Origin: Clostridium sp. MCC353
Lineage (GTDB): Bacteria > Bacillota > Clostridia > Lachnospirales > Lachnospiraceae
Direction: 5' to 3'
Length of the DNA: 64,000 nucleotides
NCBI RefSeq assembly: GCF_018785315.1
Contig: NZ_WQPN01000022.1
Coordinates: forward strand, 71,537-135,536
Shown piece by piece: positions 25,582 to 35,656 of the stretch. The notes under the pieces are model-generated. The model was not told the DNA's origin. It did no database searches and saw only the letters and a program-made list of their open reading frames with translations. Positions within the stretch are counted from its first letter, which is position 1, and each line of letters starts with the position of its first letter. The position numbers and the translations under genes were made by a program.

Positions 25582-26733
25582 ATGAAAACACTGTTAAAAA
25601 ATGGTCTTTTATACCTGAATCACGGATTTGAGAAAAAGGATCTTCTGCTTCGGGACGGCATTATCTCACAGATCGGAGAATCCCTTGAGGATGGGGAGGC
25701 GGAAGTGACCGATCTGGAAGGAAAGAAGGTGGCGCCCGGATTTTTCGACATCCACACCCACGGCGCGGTGAATGTGGATGTGAACGCGGCATCGGCCGAG
25801 GACTTTGAGGCCATTTGCCGGTTTTTCGCTTCCAAAGGGGTGACTAGCTGGCTGTGCTCGATATTAACGGATACGAGAGAGCAGACGCTGGCCTGTATCG
25901 AAGAATACAAGCGCTGGAAAACATTGGAACATAAAGGCGCAGACCTGGCCGGAATCCATTTGGAAGGGCCGTTTCTCTGCGCAGAATATAAGGGAGCCAT
26001 GCCGGAACATCTGCTGCGGCCTGCGGACCTGGAACTGCTGAAAGAGTATCAGGAAGCGGCTGGCGGAGATATCCGTTACATCACCGTATCCCCTGAAGTG
26101 GAAGGGATTGTGGATATGATCCCGGAGATTAAAAAACTGGGCATACAGACTGCAATCGGCCACTCCGGCGCTGATTACGATACGGCCAGAGCCGCCATCA
26201 AAAACGGAGCGGCGGCATCCACCCATACCGGCAATGCGATGAAACTGCTGCACCAGCATTTTCCCGCCATCTGGGGAGCCGTATTGGAGGATGACGACCT
26301 TTATTGTGAAATGATCTGCGACGGCCGCCATCTCCATCCAGGCACGGTGCGGCTGATCATTAAAACCAAAGGGCTTGACCGGGTAATAGCAGTAACGGAT
26401 TCCATCATGGCGTCAGGACTTCCTGACGGAAAGTATAAACTGGGCGTCAATGACGTTGTGGTTGTGGACGGGGATGCCAAACTGGCTGTAGGCGGAAGCC
26501 GGGCGGGAAGCACCCTTACCATGGATGCGGCGCTGAGAAACCTGCTGGAGTTCACCGGCCGTCCTATTGAGGAGTTAATCCCTGTGATGACGGAGAATCC
26601 GGCCAGGCTGATGGGAATGTACGGCAGCATCGGTTCCATCGATACAGGCAAAGACGGGGACCTTGTGGTTCTGGATGAAGAGAACCGGGTGTTTTCCACC
26701 TATTCAAAAGGGAAAATGCAGTATCATGTATAA
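25582..26733 (+). CDS. nagA: N-acetylglucosamine-6-phosphate deacetylase
   Basis: 383-residue amidohydrolase-fold enzyme that removes acetate from N-acetyl-aminosugar 6-phosphate in the cytoplasm. Visible marks: metal-site DIHTHGAVN, GIHLEGPFL with the metal-binding Glu, GHSGADYDTA, STHTGNAM, and the late catalytic Asp in AVTDSIMASG. Normal length for NagA. Preceded by AGGAGG. It is coupled to the TauE-like gene, which is unusual: nagA normally sits with nagB or a PTS. The substrate could be a sulfated or otherwise modified aminosugar phosphate. A terminator follows. Confidence 0.93.
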   Translation: MKTLLKNGLLYLNHGFEKKDLLLRDGIISQIGESLEDGEAEVTDLEGKKVAPGFFDIHTHGAVNVDVNAASAEDFEAICRFFASKGVTSWLCSILTDTREQTLACIEEYKRWKTLEHKGADLAGIHLEGPFLCAEYKGAMPEHLLRPADLELLKEYQEAAGGDIRYITVSPEVEGIVDMIPEIKKLGIQTAIGHSGADYDTARAAIKNGAAASTHTGNAMKLLHQHFPAIWGAVLEDDDLYCEMICDGRHLHPGTVRLIIKTKGLDRVIAVTDSIMASGLPDGKYKLGVNDVVVVDGDAKLAVGGSRAGSTLTMDAALRNLLEFTGRPIEELIPVMTENPARLMGMYGSIGSIDTGKDGDLVVLDEENRVFSTYSKGKMQYHV

Positions 26734-26750
26734 GGTTTTGGAATAATATG

Positions 26751-26797
26751 TTCCGGTTGTGCAAACAATCACGAAAATTTGCACAACCGGAATTTTT
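26751..26797 (+). terminator. Intrinsic terminator after nagA
   Basis: TTCCGGTTGTGCAAA and TTTGCACAACCGGAA are perfect 15-bp arms followed by TTTTTATG. Confidence 0.92.
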
Positions 26798-26908
26798 ATG
26801 TATGGATTTGTTAAATGGATCGTATTTTTATGATTTTGAAGTTACAAACGTAAAAACAATGCGTTTTTTCTTAGGGATGGTTTAACCATATGAGAAAAGG
26901 AGAAGCGT

Positions 26909-27427
26909 ATGCGTACAATAGTTTGTGATGTTTGGCAGACTCGTTTTAAGCAGATGGAATCGAATTCCAAAAACGGCCGGAATGACGGCAGAAACCAGTT
27001 GGAGAATAAATATGATAAGGATGTGGGGCTCTTTCTTAACGCGTTTAAGAAGGAGCCTTTTCATATAGATTTTTGGGCTTATGAAACATTGTACAGGAAG
27101 TATGTGGTGGCCAGCAACCAGAAGATGACCTTATACCGGTTCGATGATATTATATATATGGAGTCCTATCTCCATTCCGTTAAGATACATACAATAAATG
27201 GCACTGAAATCATACAGTCTAAACTGGATGAGGAAGAGGAGAAAATACCGGGATGGAAATTTATCCGGATTCATCAGAGCTATATTGTGAATCTGGTTCA
27301 TGTGAACAGCCTGACGTCAACAGAGGTGGTGTTATATAATGGGCATAAACTGAAGGTCAGCGCCAGCAGGCGCAGACAGGTGCTGAGATCCATGGAAAAG
27401 TTTGCCGGGTGGGGAGAAAATAGCTGA
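26909..27427 (+). CDS. LytTR-domain DNA-binding protein
   Basis: 172 residues with a C-terminal LytTR domain (~75-165: YRFDDIIYMESYLHSVKIHT, FIRIHQSYIVNLVHVNSL, LYNGHKLKVSASRRRQVL). The N-terminal ~70 residues are not a receiver domain, so it is not a standard response regulator. Good AAAAGGAG site. It lies 186 bp before the Wadjet operon on the same strand with a separate promoter between, so it may regulate that system or be an unrelated neighbour. Confidence 0.85.
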   Translation: MRTIVCDVWQTRFKQMESNSKNGRNDGRNQLENKYDKDVGLFLNAFKKEPFHIDFWAYETLYRKYVVASNQKMTLYRFDDIIYMESYLHSVKIHTINGTEIIQSKLDEEEEKIPGWKFIRIHQSYIVNLVHVNSLTSTEVVLYNGHKLKVSASRRRQVLRSMEKFAGWGENS

Positions 27428-27487
27428 ACATGCGTCCGGGTTTTGGGCGCTGTTTGTCTGTTTGGGTGAGGTGGAAAGACAAAAGCA

Positions 27488-27517
27488 TTTTACTACATTC
27501 CGGAAGTGCGTTATAAT
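27488..27517 (+). promoter_or_regulatory. Promoter of the Wadjet operon
   Basis: TTTTAC (27488-27493), an 18-base spacer, and TATAAT (27512-27517), ~100 bases before jetA. The -10 is perfect; the -35 is weak. Confidence 0.6.
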
Positions 27518-27613
27518 AGAGGTTACAGTAACGGCCGGGGCTGCATCCGCTGAGAGGCTCCCGGCAGTTCTGTGGATTAAATGCCGTTTTACACGGCGGA
27601 ATGAAGGAAATGA

Positions 27614-28966
27614 ATGAGATTACTGACTGAAATCCCCGACCGGTTCTGGAGCCTGTTTAGGTCGGTCAACCGGGAAACTTACATAGAATCATTGTTGAAG
27701 ATCAATGAAGAATACGAATATAACAGCTATTTCCTCAGCAGGGAAGTCTGCATCCAGGTGCTTGCGGATTATTTTGCCCAGAGAAAGATTACCATCAAAC
27801 AGGAGGAAGAGGACGACGAGATCGATGCGCTGGAACCGCCGGCCACCCGGATTTTAAACTGGCTTGTCCGGGCAGGGTGGCTTCGAAAGCTGGATGACTA
27901 CAATACTCTGGTGACCAACATCGTAATCCCGGATTACGCCGCCGTCTTTATTGAGGCGTTTGAGCATTTGTTCAATGAGGAGGAGAATGAAACGGAAGTC
28001 TACATCCAGAACATCTATGCCATTTTATTTTCCTTCAAAAATGATCCGAGAGCCAGCGTGAGCCTGCTCCATACGGCCCTCGTGAACACCCGGAAGCTAA
28101 ATAAGGCCCTGCAGGACATGCTTCATAATATGGATAAATTTTTTGCCAGCCTGCTGGAAAAACGGTTTTACGGCGATCTGTTAAAGGAGCACCTGGAAGG
28201 CTATGTGGAAGAGATTGTAAAAAAGAAATACCATATACTGAAAACATCGGATAATTTCTATCTCTATAAGACGGATATCAAGCGCTGGATCAACGAGATG
28301 AGGGAAGATTACGACTGGGTGGAGAAGACTGCCGGCCGGAGCGGAGGAAATGTGGACGAGACACAGATCATCCGGACCCTGGACGATATTGAGAGGGGAT
28401 TCGATGATATCGAGCGGAGAATCGCCAATATGGACAGAGAGCACATGAAATATGTGAGCGCCACGGTGGGCCGCCTGAACTATCTGCTGAATAATGACGA
28501 CGATACCAAGGGCCTTGTGATACAGCTTTTAAACCACATGGCCGCCAAAGAGGATATCACTGAAACCCTGAGTGAGATCAGCGGCAGGATCAACCTGTCT
28601 TCTCTGGAAGTGATATCAGGAAAATCCCTTTATAAAAAGAGAAAGCCCAGAACCGCTTTTACGGAAGGGCTGGAGGATGTGGAAGAGAGCGAAGAGCTGG
28701 ACCGGGAGGACATTCTGCGCCTGAACCGGCTGGGTAGCCGTTACAGCAAAAAGGAGATAGAAGATTTCATCTTCTCCCGCATGACGGAAGGGACGGCGGA
28801 AATTACAGAAGGTTCGGTTCAGTCGGATCAGGAGTTTGAAAAGCTGATTCTGGCATATGATTATGCGATCCGCAGGAACAGCCGGTTTGCGGTCAGGGAA
28901 GACCAACCGGAACTCATCGATAACGGCAGATATCAATACCCAAAACTGACATTTACGAGGAAATGA
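27614..28966 (+). CDS. jetA: Wadjet anti-plasmid protein JetA (MksF/kleisin-like)
   Basis: 450 residues. The N-terminal opening RLLTEIPDRFWSLFRSVNRETYIESLL is characteristic of the DUF5716-type JetA family. It is followed by winged-helix and helical regions expected of a kleisin that bridges SMC heads. In Wadjet complexes JetA, JetB and JetC form a loop-extruding SMC motor that recognises small circular DNA. The start has GAAGGA 5 bases upstream. The stop overlaps the beginning of jetB (ATGA), and all four jet genes overlap or abut. DUF5716-type JetA suggests a type II-like system, but the subtype should be confirmed by profile search. Confidence 0.9.
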   Translation: MRLLTEIPDRFWSLFRSVNRETYIESLLKINEEYEYNSYFLSREVCIQVLADYFAQRKITIKQEEEDDEIDALEPPATRILNWLVRAGWLRKLDDYNTLVTNIVIPDYAAVFIEAFEHLFNEEENETEVYIQNIYAILFSFKNDPRASVSLLHTALVNTRKLNKALQDMLHNMDKFFASLLEKRFYGDLLKEHLEGYVEEIVKKKYHILKTSDNFYLYKTDIKRWINEMREDYDWVEKTAGRSGGNVDETQIIRTLDDIERGFDDIERRIANMDREHMKYVSATVGRLNYLLNNDDDTKGLVIQLLNHMAAKEDITETLSEISGRINLSSLEVISGKSLYKKRKPRTAFTEGLEDVEESEELDREDILRLNRLGSRYSKKEIEDFIFSRMTEGTAEITEGSVQSDQEFEKLILAYDYAIRRNSRFAVREDQPELIDNGRYQYPKLTFTRK

Positions 28967-28974
28967 GGACGACT

Positions 28975-29616
28975 ATGATAGAATACTTTGAAACAATGCC
29001 CCAGGAAGAACAGCAGCAGCTGACGGAAATCATCCAGCTCCTGTTCCGCCAGACCTTTATCCTGGAACGGAAATACGACAGAAGGATGTCCAGATTCCAG
29101 AATAACAGGGAATTCAGGGTCTGCAATAAGCATTTGGAATTCATCCGGGAATACTTTGCCATCAGCGGCATTTCCGTGTATGAAAACAGCCAGATGGGAG
29201 TGATTTACATACAGGGAGAGAATCTGCTGGGGGATAAACTGCCGAAACTGGCAACCCTCTATATCCTGATTTTAAAGATTATTTATGAAGAACAGATGGC
29301 AGCGGCCTCCACCAGCGTCAATGTGTATACCACCCTGGGAGAGATCAATGAGAGGCTGGGCAGCTACCGCCTTTTAAAGAATAAACCGTCCGTAACGGAG
29401 ATCAGAAAAGCCATCGCCCTGCTCAAGCGCTATCAGATCATAGATCCGCTGGACGTTTTGGAGGAACTGGACGGGCAGACCAGGATGATCATCTATCCAT
29501 GCATCAATGTGGTGCTTTTGGGGGATGATGTCAGGGCTTTGATCGGCGCATTTGCGGAAGATGAAGGAGATACAGAAGGAGAGGGAGAAGAAGAGGATGA
29601 CGAACCAGAGATTTGA
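28975..29616 (+). CDS. jetB: Wadjet protein JetB (MksE-like, DUF4194)
   Basis: 213 residues. DUF4194-type winged-helix protein that binds the kleisin JetA (KITE subunit), with the typical early segment LLFRQTFILERKYDRRMSRF and a C-terminal very acidic tail. The ATG at 28975 has GAGG six bases upstream; an ATG at 28963 overlaps the jetA stop and could also serve. The last 20 bases overlap the start of jetC. Confidence 0.88.
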   Translation: MIEYFETMPQEEQQQLTEIIQLLFRQTFILERKYDRRMSRFQNNREFRVCNKHLEFIREYFAISGISVYENSQMGVIYIQGENLLGDKLPKLATLYILILKIIYEEQMAAASTSVNVYTTLGEINERLGSYRLLKNKPSVTEIRKAIALLKRYQIIDPLDVLEELDGQTRMIIYPCINVVLLGDDVRALIGAFAEDEGDTEGEGEEEDDEPEI

Positions 29617-32600
29617 GGCATTGTCCAGGATGTGTTTGAACAACTGGCATTATATCAGCAGAAAGACGTTGTCGTTTAACGACTCCATCAATTTCTTCAC
29701 AGGCCATTCGGGGAGCGGGAAATCCACGGTTCTGGACGCCCTTCAGATTGTGCTGTATGCCAATACGGACGGCAGGGGGTTCTTTAATAAAGCGGCCGCC
29801 GATGATTCGGACCGTTCCCTGCTGGAATATTTAAGAGGAATGATCACCATTGGGGAAAACAATGAATTCTCCTATTTGAGAAATAAGAATTTCTCCAGCA
29901 CCATTGTGTTGGAACTGAAACGGACGGATACGGAAGAATACCAGTGCGTGGGCGTGGTATTTGATGTGGAGGTGGCCACCAATGAAATCAGCCGGCTCTT
30001 TTTCTGGCACAAAGGCCCTCTGCCGGAGCATCAGTACCGGTCGGGTTCCCGCTGTATGTCCATTGAAGAGATAAAAGGCTGTTTACAGCAGAATTTCAAC
30101 AAGGAGGAATATTATTACGGTTCCCATAATGAGCGGTTCCGCAGGCAGCTCTACGATGTGTACCTGGGCGGGCTGGATATGGAAAAATTCCCCCTGCTGT
30201 TTAAACGGGCGATTCCCTTCCGCATGAACATCAAGCTGGAAGATTTTGTGAAGGAATATATTTGTACGGAACAGGATATCCATATAGGGGATATGCAGGA
30301 AAGCGTGATGATGTACGGCAGGATGCAGAAGAAGATCGACGACACCTGCCGGGAGATCAAACACCTGGAACAGCTCCGGGGAATATATGTTAAGATGCAG
30401 GCCAAGGAGGAGGAAGGACGGGAGTACAGATACCTGGCCGCTAAGATGGATATTCTGTCCGACCGGCAAAAGATCAAAGAGCTTCATGACAGGATACTTT
30501 TGTCGGCTGAAGACCTGGACAAACAAAAAATCCAAAGGGCTGAACTGGAACAGTCTGTCCGGGAATTGGACGAAAGAAGCGAGGCGCTGTTAAAACAGAT
30601 CTCTTCCACCGGATATGAAGAGAAGAAATCTGAACTGAGATCCATGAATGAACTGATTGAAGCCCTTTTAAAGAGCCGGGTGAAGTGGGAGAAAACGGCG
30701 GAGGGGCTGAAACGCTGGATCGACCAGGATATCACGGACAACAGCACGATCTGGGACATTGAAAAGTTTGAAGAGGGAGACATTCAGCCGGAAGAGATAA
30801 AAAGGCTTAAAAAATCCATCCATGAGACCCGGATGGAGGTAAGAGAGCAGGAGCAGGAGGCTTCTTCCGCCATCCGCAGCCTGAGAAAACAGGAAAAAGC
30901 GGTACAGGAAGATTTAAAGAAGCTGAAACAGGGAAAAAAGGCCTACCCCAAAGAACTGGAACGGGCCTGCAACTATATCCAGAGACGCCTTCTGGAAGAG
31001 ACGGGGAAATCTGTGGATGTGAGGATTTTAGCGGATCTTCTGGATATCCGGGATGATAAATGGCGCAATGCGGTGGAAGGCTATATGGGTAATAACAAGC
31101 TGGCCCTCATTGTGGAACCCAAATACGCCGGAAAGGCCATGGATATTTACCGGGAATTGGACCGGAAGGAATATTTCCGCGTGGCGGTTCTGGATACGGA
31201 AAAAGTATCCCAGAAGGAACAACCGGTATTTAAGAATTCTCTGTCCGAAGAAGTGATAACGAAGAACAGTTACGTACAGTCCTACATCGATTTCCTTCTC
31301 GGAAAAGTGGTCAAATGTGAAACTACCGGGGAACTGAGAAACTGCCAGATTGGAATTACGGCGGACTGTGTGCTGTATCACAGTTACCGCCTGCAGTATA
31401 TCAATCCGGACAATTATACCAGAAGCGCATATATCGGGGCCATGAGCATGGCCAAGAGAATCCGCCAGTTGGAACAGGAACTGGAGGAACTGAAAGAAGA
31501 GCTGGCTCCCCAGTTAAAGATCCAGAAGGAATGCCAGGATATCCTGAGCTTAGAGGAACTGGGCCTTCCGGCTGAGGACTATATAAGCTGGCTGAACGAC
31601 ATGGACAAATTAAAGGACAGAGAAAAAGAAAAGAAGCGCCTTGTAAAGCAGTTGGAAGAGCTGAAGGAAAAGAAGGTGGATCTCTGGGAAAATGAACGCC
31701 GCACGGTTTTGGAGGAAAAGAAGGCCAAAGAAGATTTGGCGGAACAGGTAAAACAGGTGCTCTGGCGTCTTAGCGGCCAGATGGAGGAAAACAGGAAAAA
31801 GCAGATCGAATTCAATGAAATTCTGGTTCAAAAAGAGCGGAACTTTACAGCAGACGACCGGTATGAGGCCAAAGCGGAAGAACTTCTGGCCGGGCTTTCC
31901 GAACCGCGGTACGACAGGCTGTGCCAGAAATACCTGGACGCTTCAATGAAAGCAGAGGAAGAGAAGGCAGCCATCTGTACAGAACTTCAGGAAGGCCGTT
32001 TCCTCTATTTGAAACAATATCCCAACCGCAGTTTTTCCGCCACCATTGAGAATAATGACCCCTATGACAAACTGTTGGAGAGGCTTCAATGCGATAATCT
32101 GGAGGAATACCGCCAGATTGCCAGAGAGCAGGCCAGGTCTGCCGTGGAACATTTCCGGGACGACTTCATGTTTAAAATACGCAGCGCCATCAAGGAGGCC
32201 CTGATCCGTAAAGACGAGCTGAACCGGATCATAAATAAACTGGATTTCGGTAAAGATAAGTACCAGTTCGTGATCGGCAAAAATAAGGGGCCGGACGGCC
32301 GTTTCTACGATATGTTCATGGATGATTCCCTGGAAGTGAATCCCAGCATGCTGACGGATACCTTCGAAAACCAGTTGGATTTTTTCACCATCAACCACGA
32401 AAATCACTACGGGGATATGATTAATGAGCTGATCAATGTGTTCATTCCGCCGGAGAGTGCGGATCACGACCAGTTGGAAGAAGCCAAGCAGAATATGGAT
32501 AAATATGCGGATTACAGGACCTACCTGTCCTTTGACATGCAGCAGATTGTCCGCAGCCAGGGCGAGGAAACCATCAAGATCCAGCTCAGCAGGATGATTA

Positions 32601-32959
32601 AGAAAAACTCGGGAGGCGAGGGGCAGAATCCCCTTTATGTGGCCCTGTTAGCCAGCTTTGCCCAGGCATACCGGATCAATATGTCCCCCAAAATGCTGCG
32701 GAACCCTACAATCCGCCTGGTGGTTTTAGACGAGGCATTTTCCAAGATGGATGCGGAGAAGGTGGCAAGCTGCATCGAGCTGATCCGCGGCCTCGGTTTC
32801 CAGGCCATCATAAGCGCCACCAATGACAAGATTCAAAATTATCTGGAAAATGTGGATAAAACCTTTGTATTCGCCAATCCCAATAAGAAGTCGATTTCTA
32901 TACAGGAATTTGAGAAGAGGGAGTTTGGGGAGCTAAGGAGAATGTTAAATGGAGATTAA
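29597..32959 (+). CDS. jetC: Wadjet SMC-like ATPase JetC (MksB-like)
   Basis: About 1120 residues. Walker A GHSGSGKST sits at ~36-44, then long Glu/Lys/Arg-rich coiled coils (~260-460 and ~640-800) around a hinge-like globular part (~480-620). The C-terminal head has the ABC signature NSGGEGQ and Walker B LVVLDEAFSKMD. This is the motor of the JetABC complex. The ATG at 29597 follows a purine-rich ribosome site inside jetB. The gene looks intact, with all head motifs present. Confidence 0.92.
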   Translation: MTNQRFEALSRMCLNNWHYISRKTLSFNDSINFFTGHSGSGKSTVLDALQIVLYANTDGRGFFNKAAADDSDRSLLEYLRGMITIGENNEFSYLRNKNFSSTIVLELKRTDTEEYQCVGVVFDVEVATNEISRLFFWHKGPLPEHQYRSGSRCMSIEEIKGCLQQNFNKEEYYYGSHNERFRRQLYDVYLGGLDMEKFPLLFKRAIPFRMNIKLEDFVKEYICTEQDIHIGDMQESVMMYGRMQKKIDDTCREIKHLEQLRGIYVKMQAKEEEGREYRYLAAKMDILSDRQKIKELHDRILLSAEDLDKQKIQRAELEQSVRELDERSEALLKQISSTGYEEKKSELRSMNELIEALLKSRVKWEKTAEGLKRWIDQDITDNSTIWDIEKFEEGDIQPEEIKRLKKSIHETRMEVREQEQEASSAIRSLRKQEKAVQEDLKKLKQGKKAYPKELERACNYIQRRLLEETGKSVDVRILADLLDIRDDKWRNAVEGYMGNNKLALIVEPKYAGKAMDIYRELDRKEYFRVAVLDTEKVSQKEQPVFKNSLSEEVITKNSYVQSYIDFLLGKVVKCETTGELRNCQIGITADCVLYHSYRLQYINPDNYTRSAYIGAMSMAKRIRQLEQELEELKEELAPQLKIQKECQDILSLEELGLPAEDYISWLNDMDKLKDREKEKKRLVKQLEELKEKKVDLWENERRTVLEEKKAKEDLAEQVKQVLWRLSGQMEENRKKQIEFNEILVQKERNFTADDRYEAKAEELLAGLSEPRYDRLCQKYLDASMKAEEEKAAICTELQEGRFLYLKQYPNRSFSATIENNDPYDKLLERLQCDNLEEYRQIAREQARSAVEHFRDDFMFKIRSAIKEALIRKDELNRIINKLDFGKDKYQFVIGKNKGPDGRFYDMFMDDSLEVNPSMLTDTFENQLDFFTINHENHYGDMINELINVFIPPESADHDQLEEAKQNMDKYADYRTYLSFDMQQIVRSQGEETIKIQLSRMIKKNSGGEGQNPLYVALLASFAQAYRINMSPKMLRNPTIRLVVLDEAFSKMDAEKVASCIELIRGLGFQAIISATNDKIQNYLENVDKTFVFANPNKKSISIQEFEKREFGELRRMLNGD

Positions 32960-34115
32960 ATTAGTTGATAAGATAATCGAAAAGTATGAAAAAAGCACAA
33001 CAGATTGGAAAGAGGGAGCTTCCGGAAACCGGAGCCTGAGAATCCAACAGAAGGATAAAGATCAGATTGGCAGCCTGGAATTGATCAGCCAGGCTGTTGA
33101 GCTGGAAAAAGAAAAGCTGGTTGAGATTAAATGGTATGCTCATTTATCAGAGATCGAGATGATCCATTATTCCTTAAAAGACATGCCGGAATTTTATGCC
33201 AGAGCCGGAAAAATATCTAAGCCCCAGAAGATAAAGGATTGTCGGGAGTTTTTGGAGAATGAGAAGCAGAAGATAAAAAGAGACTGGTTACGTGCCTATT
33301 ACGAATCGTTCCTGGATAAACTGGAAAAGGGCGAAATACCAGGGGAATTGGAGGGAGACAGACTTCTGTTCCGATGTCTAAGCGGCCTGGATCAGTTAGA
33401 AGAGCCGGTTTATAAAAGAACATTCAGCAAGCATTTTCTGGGCAACTCCAAGCTGTTTGAAAAAAGGTTCCAGAAGAAAATTTTAAACATAGCTAAGGCT
33501 CATAATCCGGAAATTGACGATAATATGGATAAGTCGTCCATATTATCCCAGCTCTATCTGGAAGAATACTCTCAGGAACTGGCCCTGAAGGGGAATGTGA
33601 TTTTGGAACTGGAGGGTCAGAGCATAGATTTGTCGCCATTTATTTATGGACTGGTCATAAACAGCCAGATGTTAAAACATGCAGAAGTCCATGCAGGGCA
33701 GAAGATACGCAAAGTTATAACAGTGGAAAATAAGGCCAATTTCATGTCAATGCCGTATGAAGAAGGAACTTTGATTGTGTTTTCCCACGGTTATTTTACG
33801 CCGCTGGAAAAAGAATTTTTAAAACGGCTGTATCAGTCGCTGGATGGAGACCAGGTGGAATATTTCCATACCGGGGATTTGGATTATGGAGGCATAAAGA
33901 TATTCCAATATATTAAAAACAACATCTTTCCGCCGTTAAAACCTCTTTATATGGATTTAGAAACATTTGAACGCTTTAAAGCTGAAGGAGAAACGATTGA
34001 AAGGTCAACACTGGATAAACTGAAGCGTGTAAAAGAGCCGCTTTTACAGGAGTTAATCGATATAATTTGTGAAGAAAAGCTGGTAATAGAACAAGAAAGT
34101 TTATTAATAAAATAA
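32949..34115 (+). CDS. jetD: Wadjet nuclease JetD (Toprim-type)
   Basis: 388 residues; overlaps jetC by 11 bases. The N-terminal half is a DUF3322-like arm. The C-terminal half (DUF2220) holds a Toprim fold, with the catalytic Glu in VENKANF (~250) and the DxD pair in HTGDLDYGGIKIF (~315-325). JetD cleaves circular DNA after the JetABC motor has stalled on it. Key residues are present, so the system is probably active. It is followed 38 bases later by a uridine phosphorylase with no terminator between. Confidence 0.9.
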   Translation: MEIKLVDKIIEKYEKSTTDWKEGASGNRSLRIQQKDKDQIGSLELISQAVELEKEKLVEIKWYAHLSEIEMIHYSLKDMPEFYARAGKISKPQKIKDCREFLENEKQKIKRDWLRAYYESFLDKLEKGEIPGELEGDRLLFRCLSGLDQLEEPVYKRTFSKHFLGNSKLFEKRFQKKILNIAKAHNPEIDDNMDKSSILSQLYLEEYSQELALKGNVILELEGQSIDLSPFIYGLVINSQMLKHAEVHAGQKIRKVITVENKANFMSMPYEEGTLIVFSHGYFTPLEKEFLKRLYQSLDGDQVEYFHTGDLDYGGIKIFQYIKNNIFPPLKPLYMDLETFERFKAEGETIERSTLDKLKRVKEPLLQELIDIICEEKLVIEQESLLIK

Positions 34116-34153
34116 CAGCGGAATGCTGTAATCAGTAGAAAGGAGAAATGCAG

Positions 34154-34942
34154 ATGTCAACCGTATACTCAAAAGATATTGAATACCACATCCATCTCAA
34201 ACCGGGGGATGTGGGGGAATATGTGATACTGCCGGGTGATCCGGGACGGTGTGAAAAGATTGCCGCTTATCTGGAAGATGCCAAACTGATGGCCTCCAAC
34301 CGGGAGTATGTGACATACACCGGCCATTTGGGGGACAAACGGGTCAGCGTCACTTCAACGGGAATCGGCGGCCCGTCGGCGGCCATCGCCATGGAGGAGC
34401 TGATCCACTGCGGCGCCCACACATTTATCCGCGTGGGAACATCCGGGGGAATGCAGCCGGACGTGCTGGCGGGAGATGTGGTCATCGCCACAGGCGCCAT
34501 CCGCCTGGACGGCACCAGTAAAGAATACGCTCCCATCGAATATCCGGCCGTAGCCGATTATGAAGTGGTGGAAGCCCTGAAAAAGGCCGCCGACCGTCTC
34601 GGGAAACGCTCCCATGTGGGTGTAGTCCAGTGCAAAGATTCCTTTTATGGCCAGCATGAGCCGGAAAACATGCCGGTCAGCTATGAATTGTTAAACAAAT
34701 GGGAGGCGTGGAAACGCTGCGGCGCACTGACCTCAGAGATGGAGTCCGCCACGCTTTTCATCGTTGGAGCGGTGCGCAGGGTCCGTGTGGGATCGGTGAT
34801 GCTGGTAATCGGCAACCAGACCAGAAGAGAAATGGGCCTGCCCGATATCCAGTGCCATGATACCCAGAGCGCAATTGAGACGGCGGTGGAAGCCATAAGG
34901 ATGCTGCCTCCATTTCAGAAAAACAGCGCTGCCGCACAGTAA
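34154..34942 (+). CDS. udp: Uridine phosphorylase
   Basis: 262-residue nucleoside phosphorylase of the PNP_UDP_1 family. Marks: [14 protein letters not shown] (phosphate site), [27 protein letters not shown], and the ribose-binding Glu in [11 protein letters not shown]. It converts uridine plus phosphate to uracil and ribose-1-phosphate in the cytoplasm. The ATG at 34154 is 8 bases from AAAGGAG; the ATG at 34148 is too close. It appears to be the last gene of the Wadjet transcript, perhaps a chance neighbour. Its 3' end overlaps the convergent LysE gene by 28 bases. Confidence 0.92.
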   Translation: MSTVYSKDIEYHIHLKPGDVGEYVILPGDPGRCEKIAAYLEDAKLMASNREYVTYTGHLGDKRVSVTSTGIGGPSAAIAMEELIHCGAHTFIRVGTSGGMQPDVLAGDVVIATGAIRLDGTSKEYAPIEYPAVADYEVVEALKKAADRLGKRSHVGVVQCKDSFYGQHEPENMPVSYELLNKWEAWKRCGALTSEMESATLFIVGAVRRVRVGSVMLVIGNQTRREMGLPDIQCHDTQSAIETAVEAIRMLPPFQKNSAAAQ

Positions 34943-35496
34943 ACGAGTAAAAATGCCATGACAAGGTTGACTGCCTTTGTATGCCTTGAAAAAAATTTAC
35001 AAAAGGCTGATCCGAATAACGCCCAGACAAAAGAACCGGATGAACCGATGACGGACAGGACAATTACAAACCCAGCCAATGCGCCGGCCGACTGGTAAAA
35101 AGGCAGTATGTAAAGGGACATTGCAGTGATGGCATAAATATAAATTTTAGGGTTGGCGAATTGAAGGATCATGCCTGAAAGAAAACTGGCTTCATTGCCG
35201 TCCCCGCCGTTCAGATCGGAAGAACTTTTCCAGACTTTCCATGCCAGAAACAGCATATAGGCGGCGCCTAAAAACTGCATAACTGTTTTTACCCTTGGAA
35301 GATATGAAAATAAGGCGGTGCTGAATACGGCGCAGACGGTCATTACAACTGAAAAACCGGCGAGTATTCCTAAATTGAACCGGATGCTGCGGCGCATCCC
35401 AAGGCGGGCTGCATTGCTCATTGAAAGCAAATTATTGGCTCCCGGCGTGTATGCTGTTATAAAACAATAAATTAAAAAGTTATACAGTTGAAACAT
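34915..35496 (-). CDS. LysE/RhtB-family amino acid exporter
   Basis: Inner-membrane protein, 193 residues, six hydrophobic helices. The family start is clear: a hydrophobic helix followed by [21 protein letters not shown], and [12 protein letters not shown] is the usual middle motif. It exports amino acids such as lysine, threonine or homoserine lactone-like compounds. AGGAGGT lies upstream of the ATG. It is divergent from an XRE-cupin regulator, a common arrangement for substrate-induced exporters. It overlaps the convergent udp gene by 28 bases. Confidence 0.9.
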   Translation of the reverse strand: MFQLYNFLIYCFITAYTPGANNLLSMSNAARLGMRRSIRFNLGILAGFSVVMTVCAVFSTALFSYLPRVKTVMQFLGAAYMLFLAWKVWKSSSDLNGGDGNEASFLSGMILQFANPKIYIYAITAMSLYILPFYQSAGALAGFVIVLSVIGSSGSFVWALFGSAFCKFFSRHTKAVNLVMAFLLVYCAAALFF

Positions 35497-35589
35497 CTTT
35501 GACCTCCTGCTTTTTTGTTAGGGAATGATAATACTCTGTCTCTTTACAAAGAACTTATAAAATTATATAATGATATAAAAATGATAATA

Positions 35590-35610
35590 TATTGTACATG
35601 TACGATATAA
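35590..35610. promoter_or_regulatory. Operator-like palindrome between lysE and XRE-cupin genes
   Basis: GTACATGTAC (35594-35603), with flanking weaker symmetry, sits in a very AT-rich divergent promoter region. Probable binding site for the XRE-cupin protein. Confidence 0.5.
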
Positions 35611-35656
35611 TGATACATTTTGTATAATATAATGTCAATAGGGAGGAGGAAATTAT

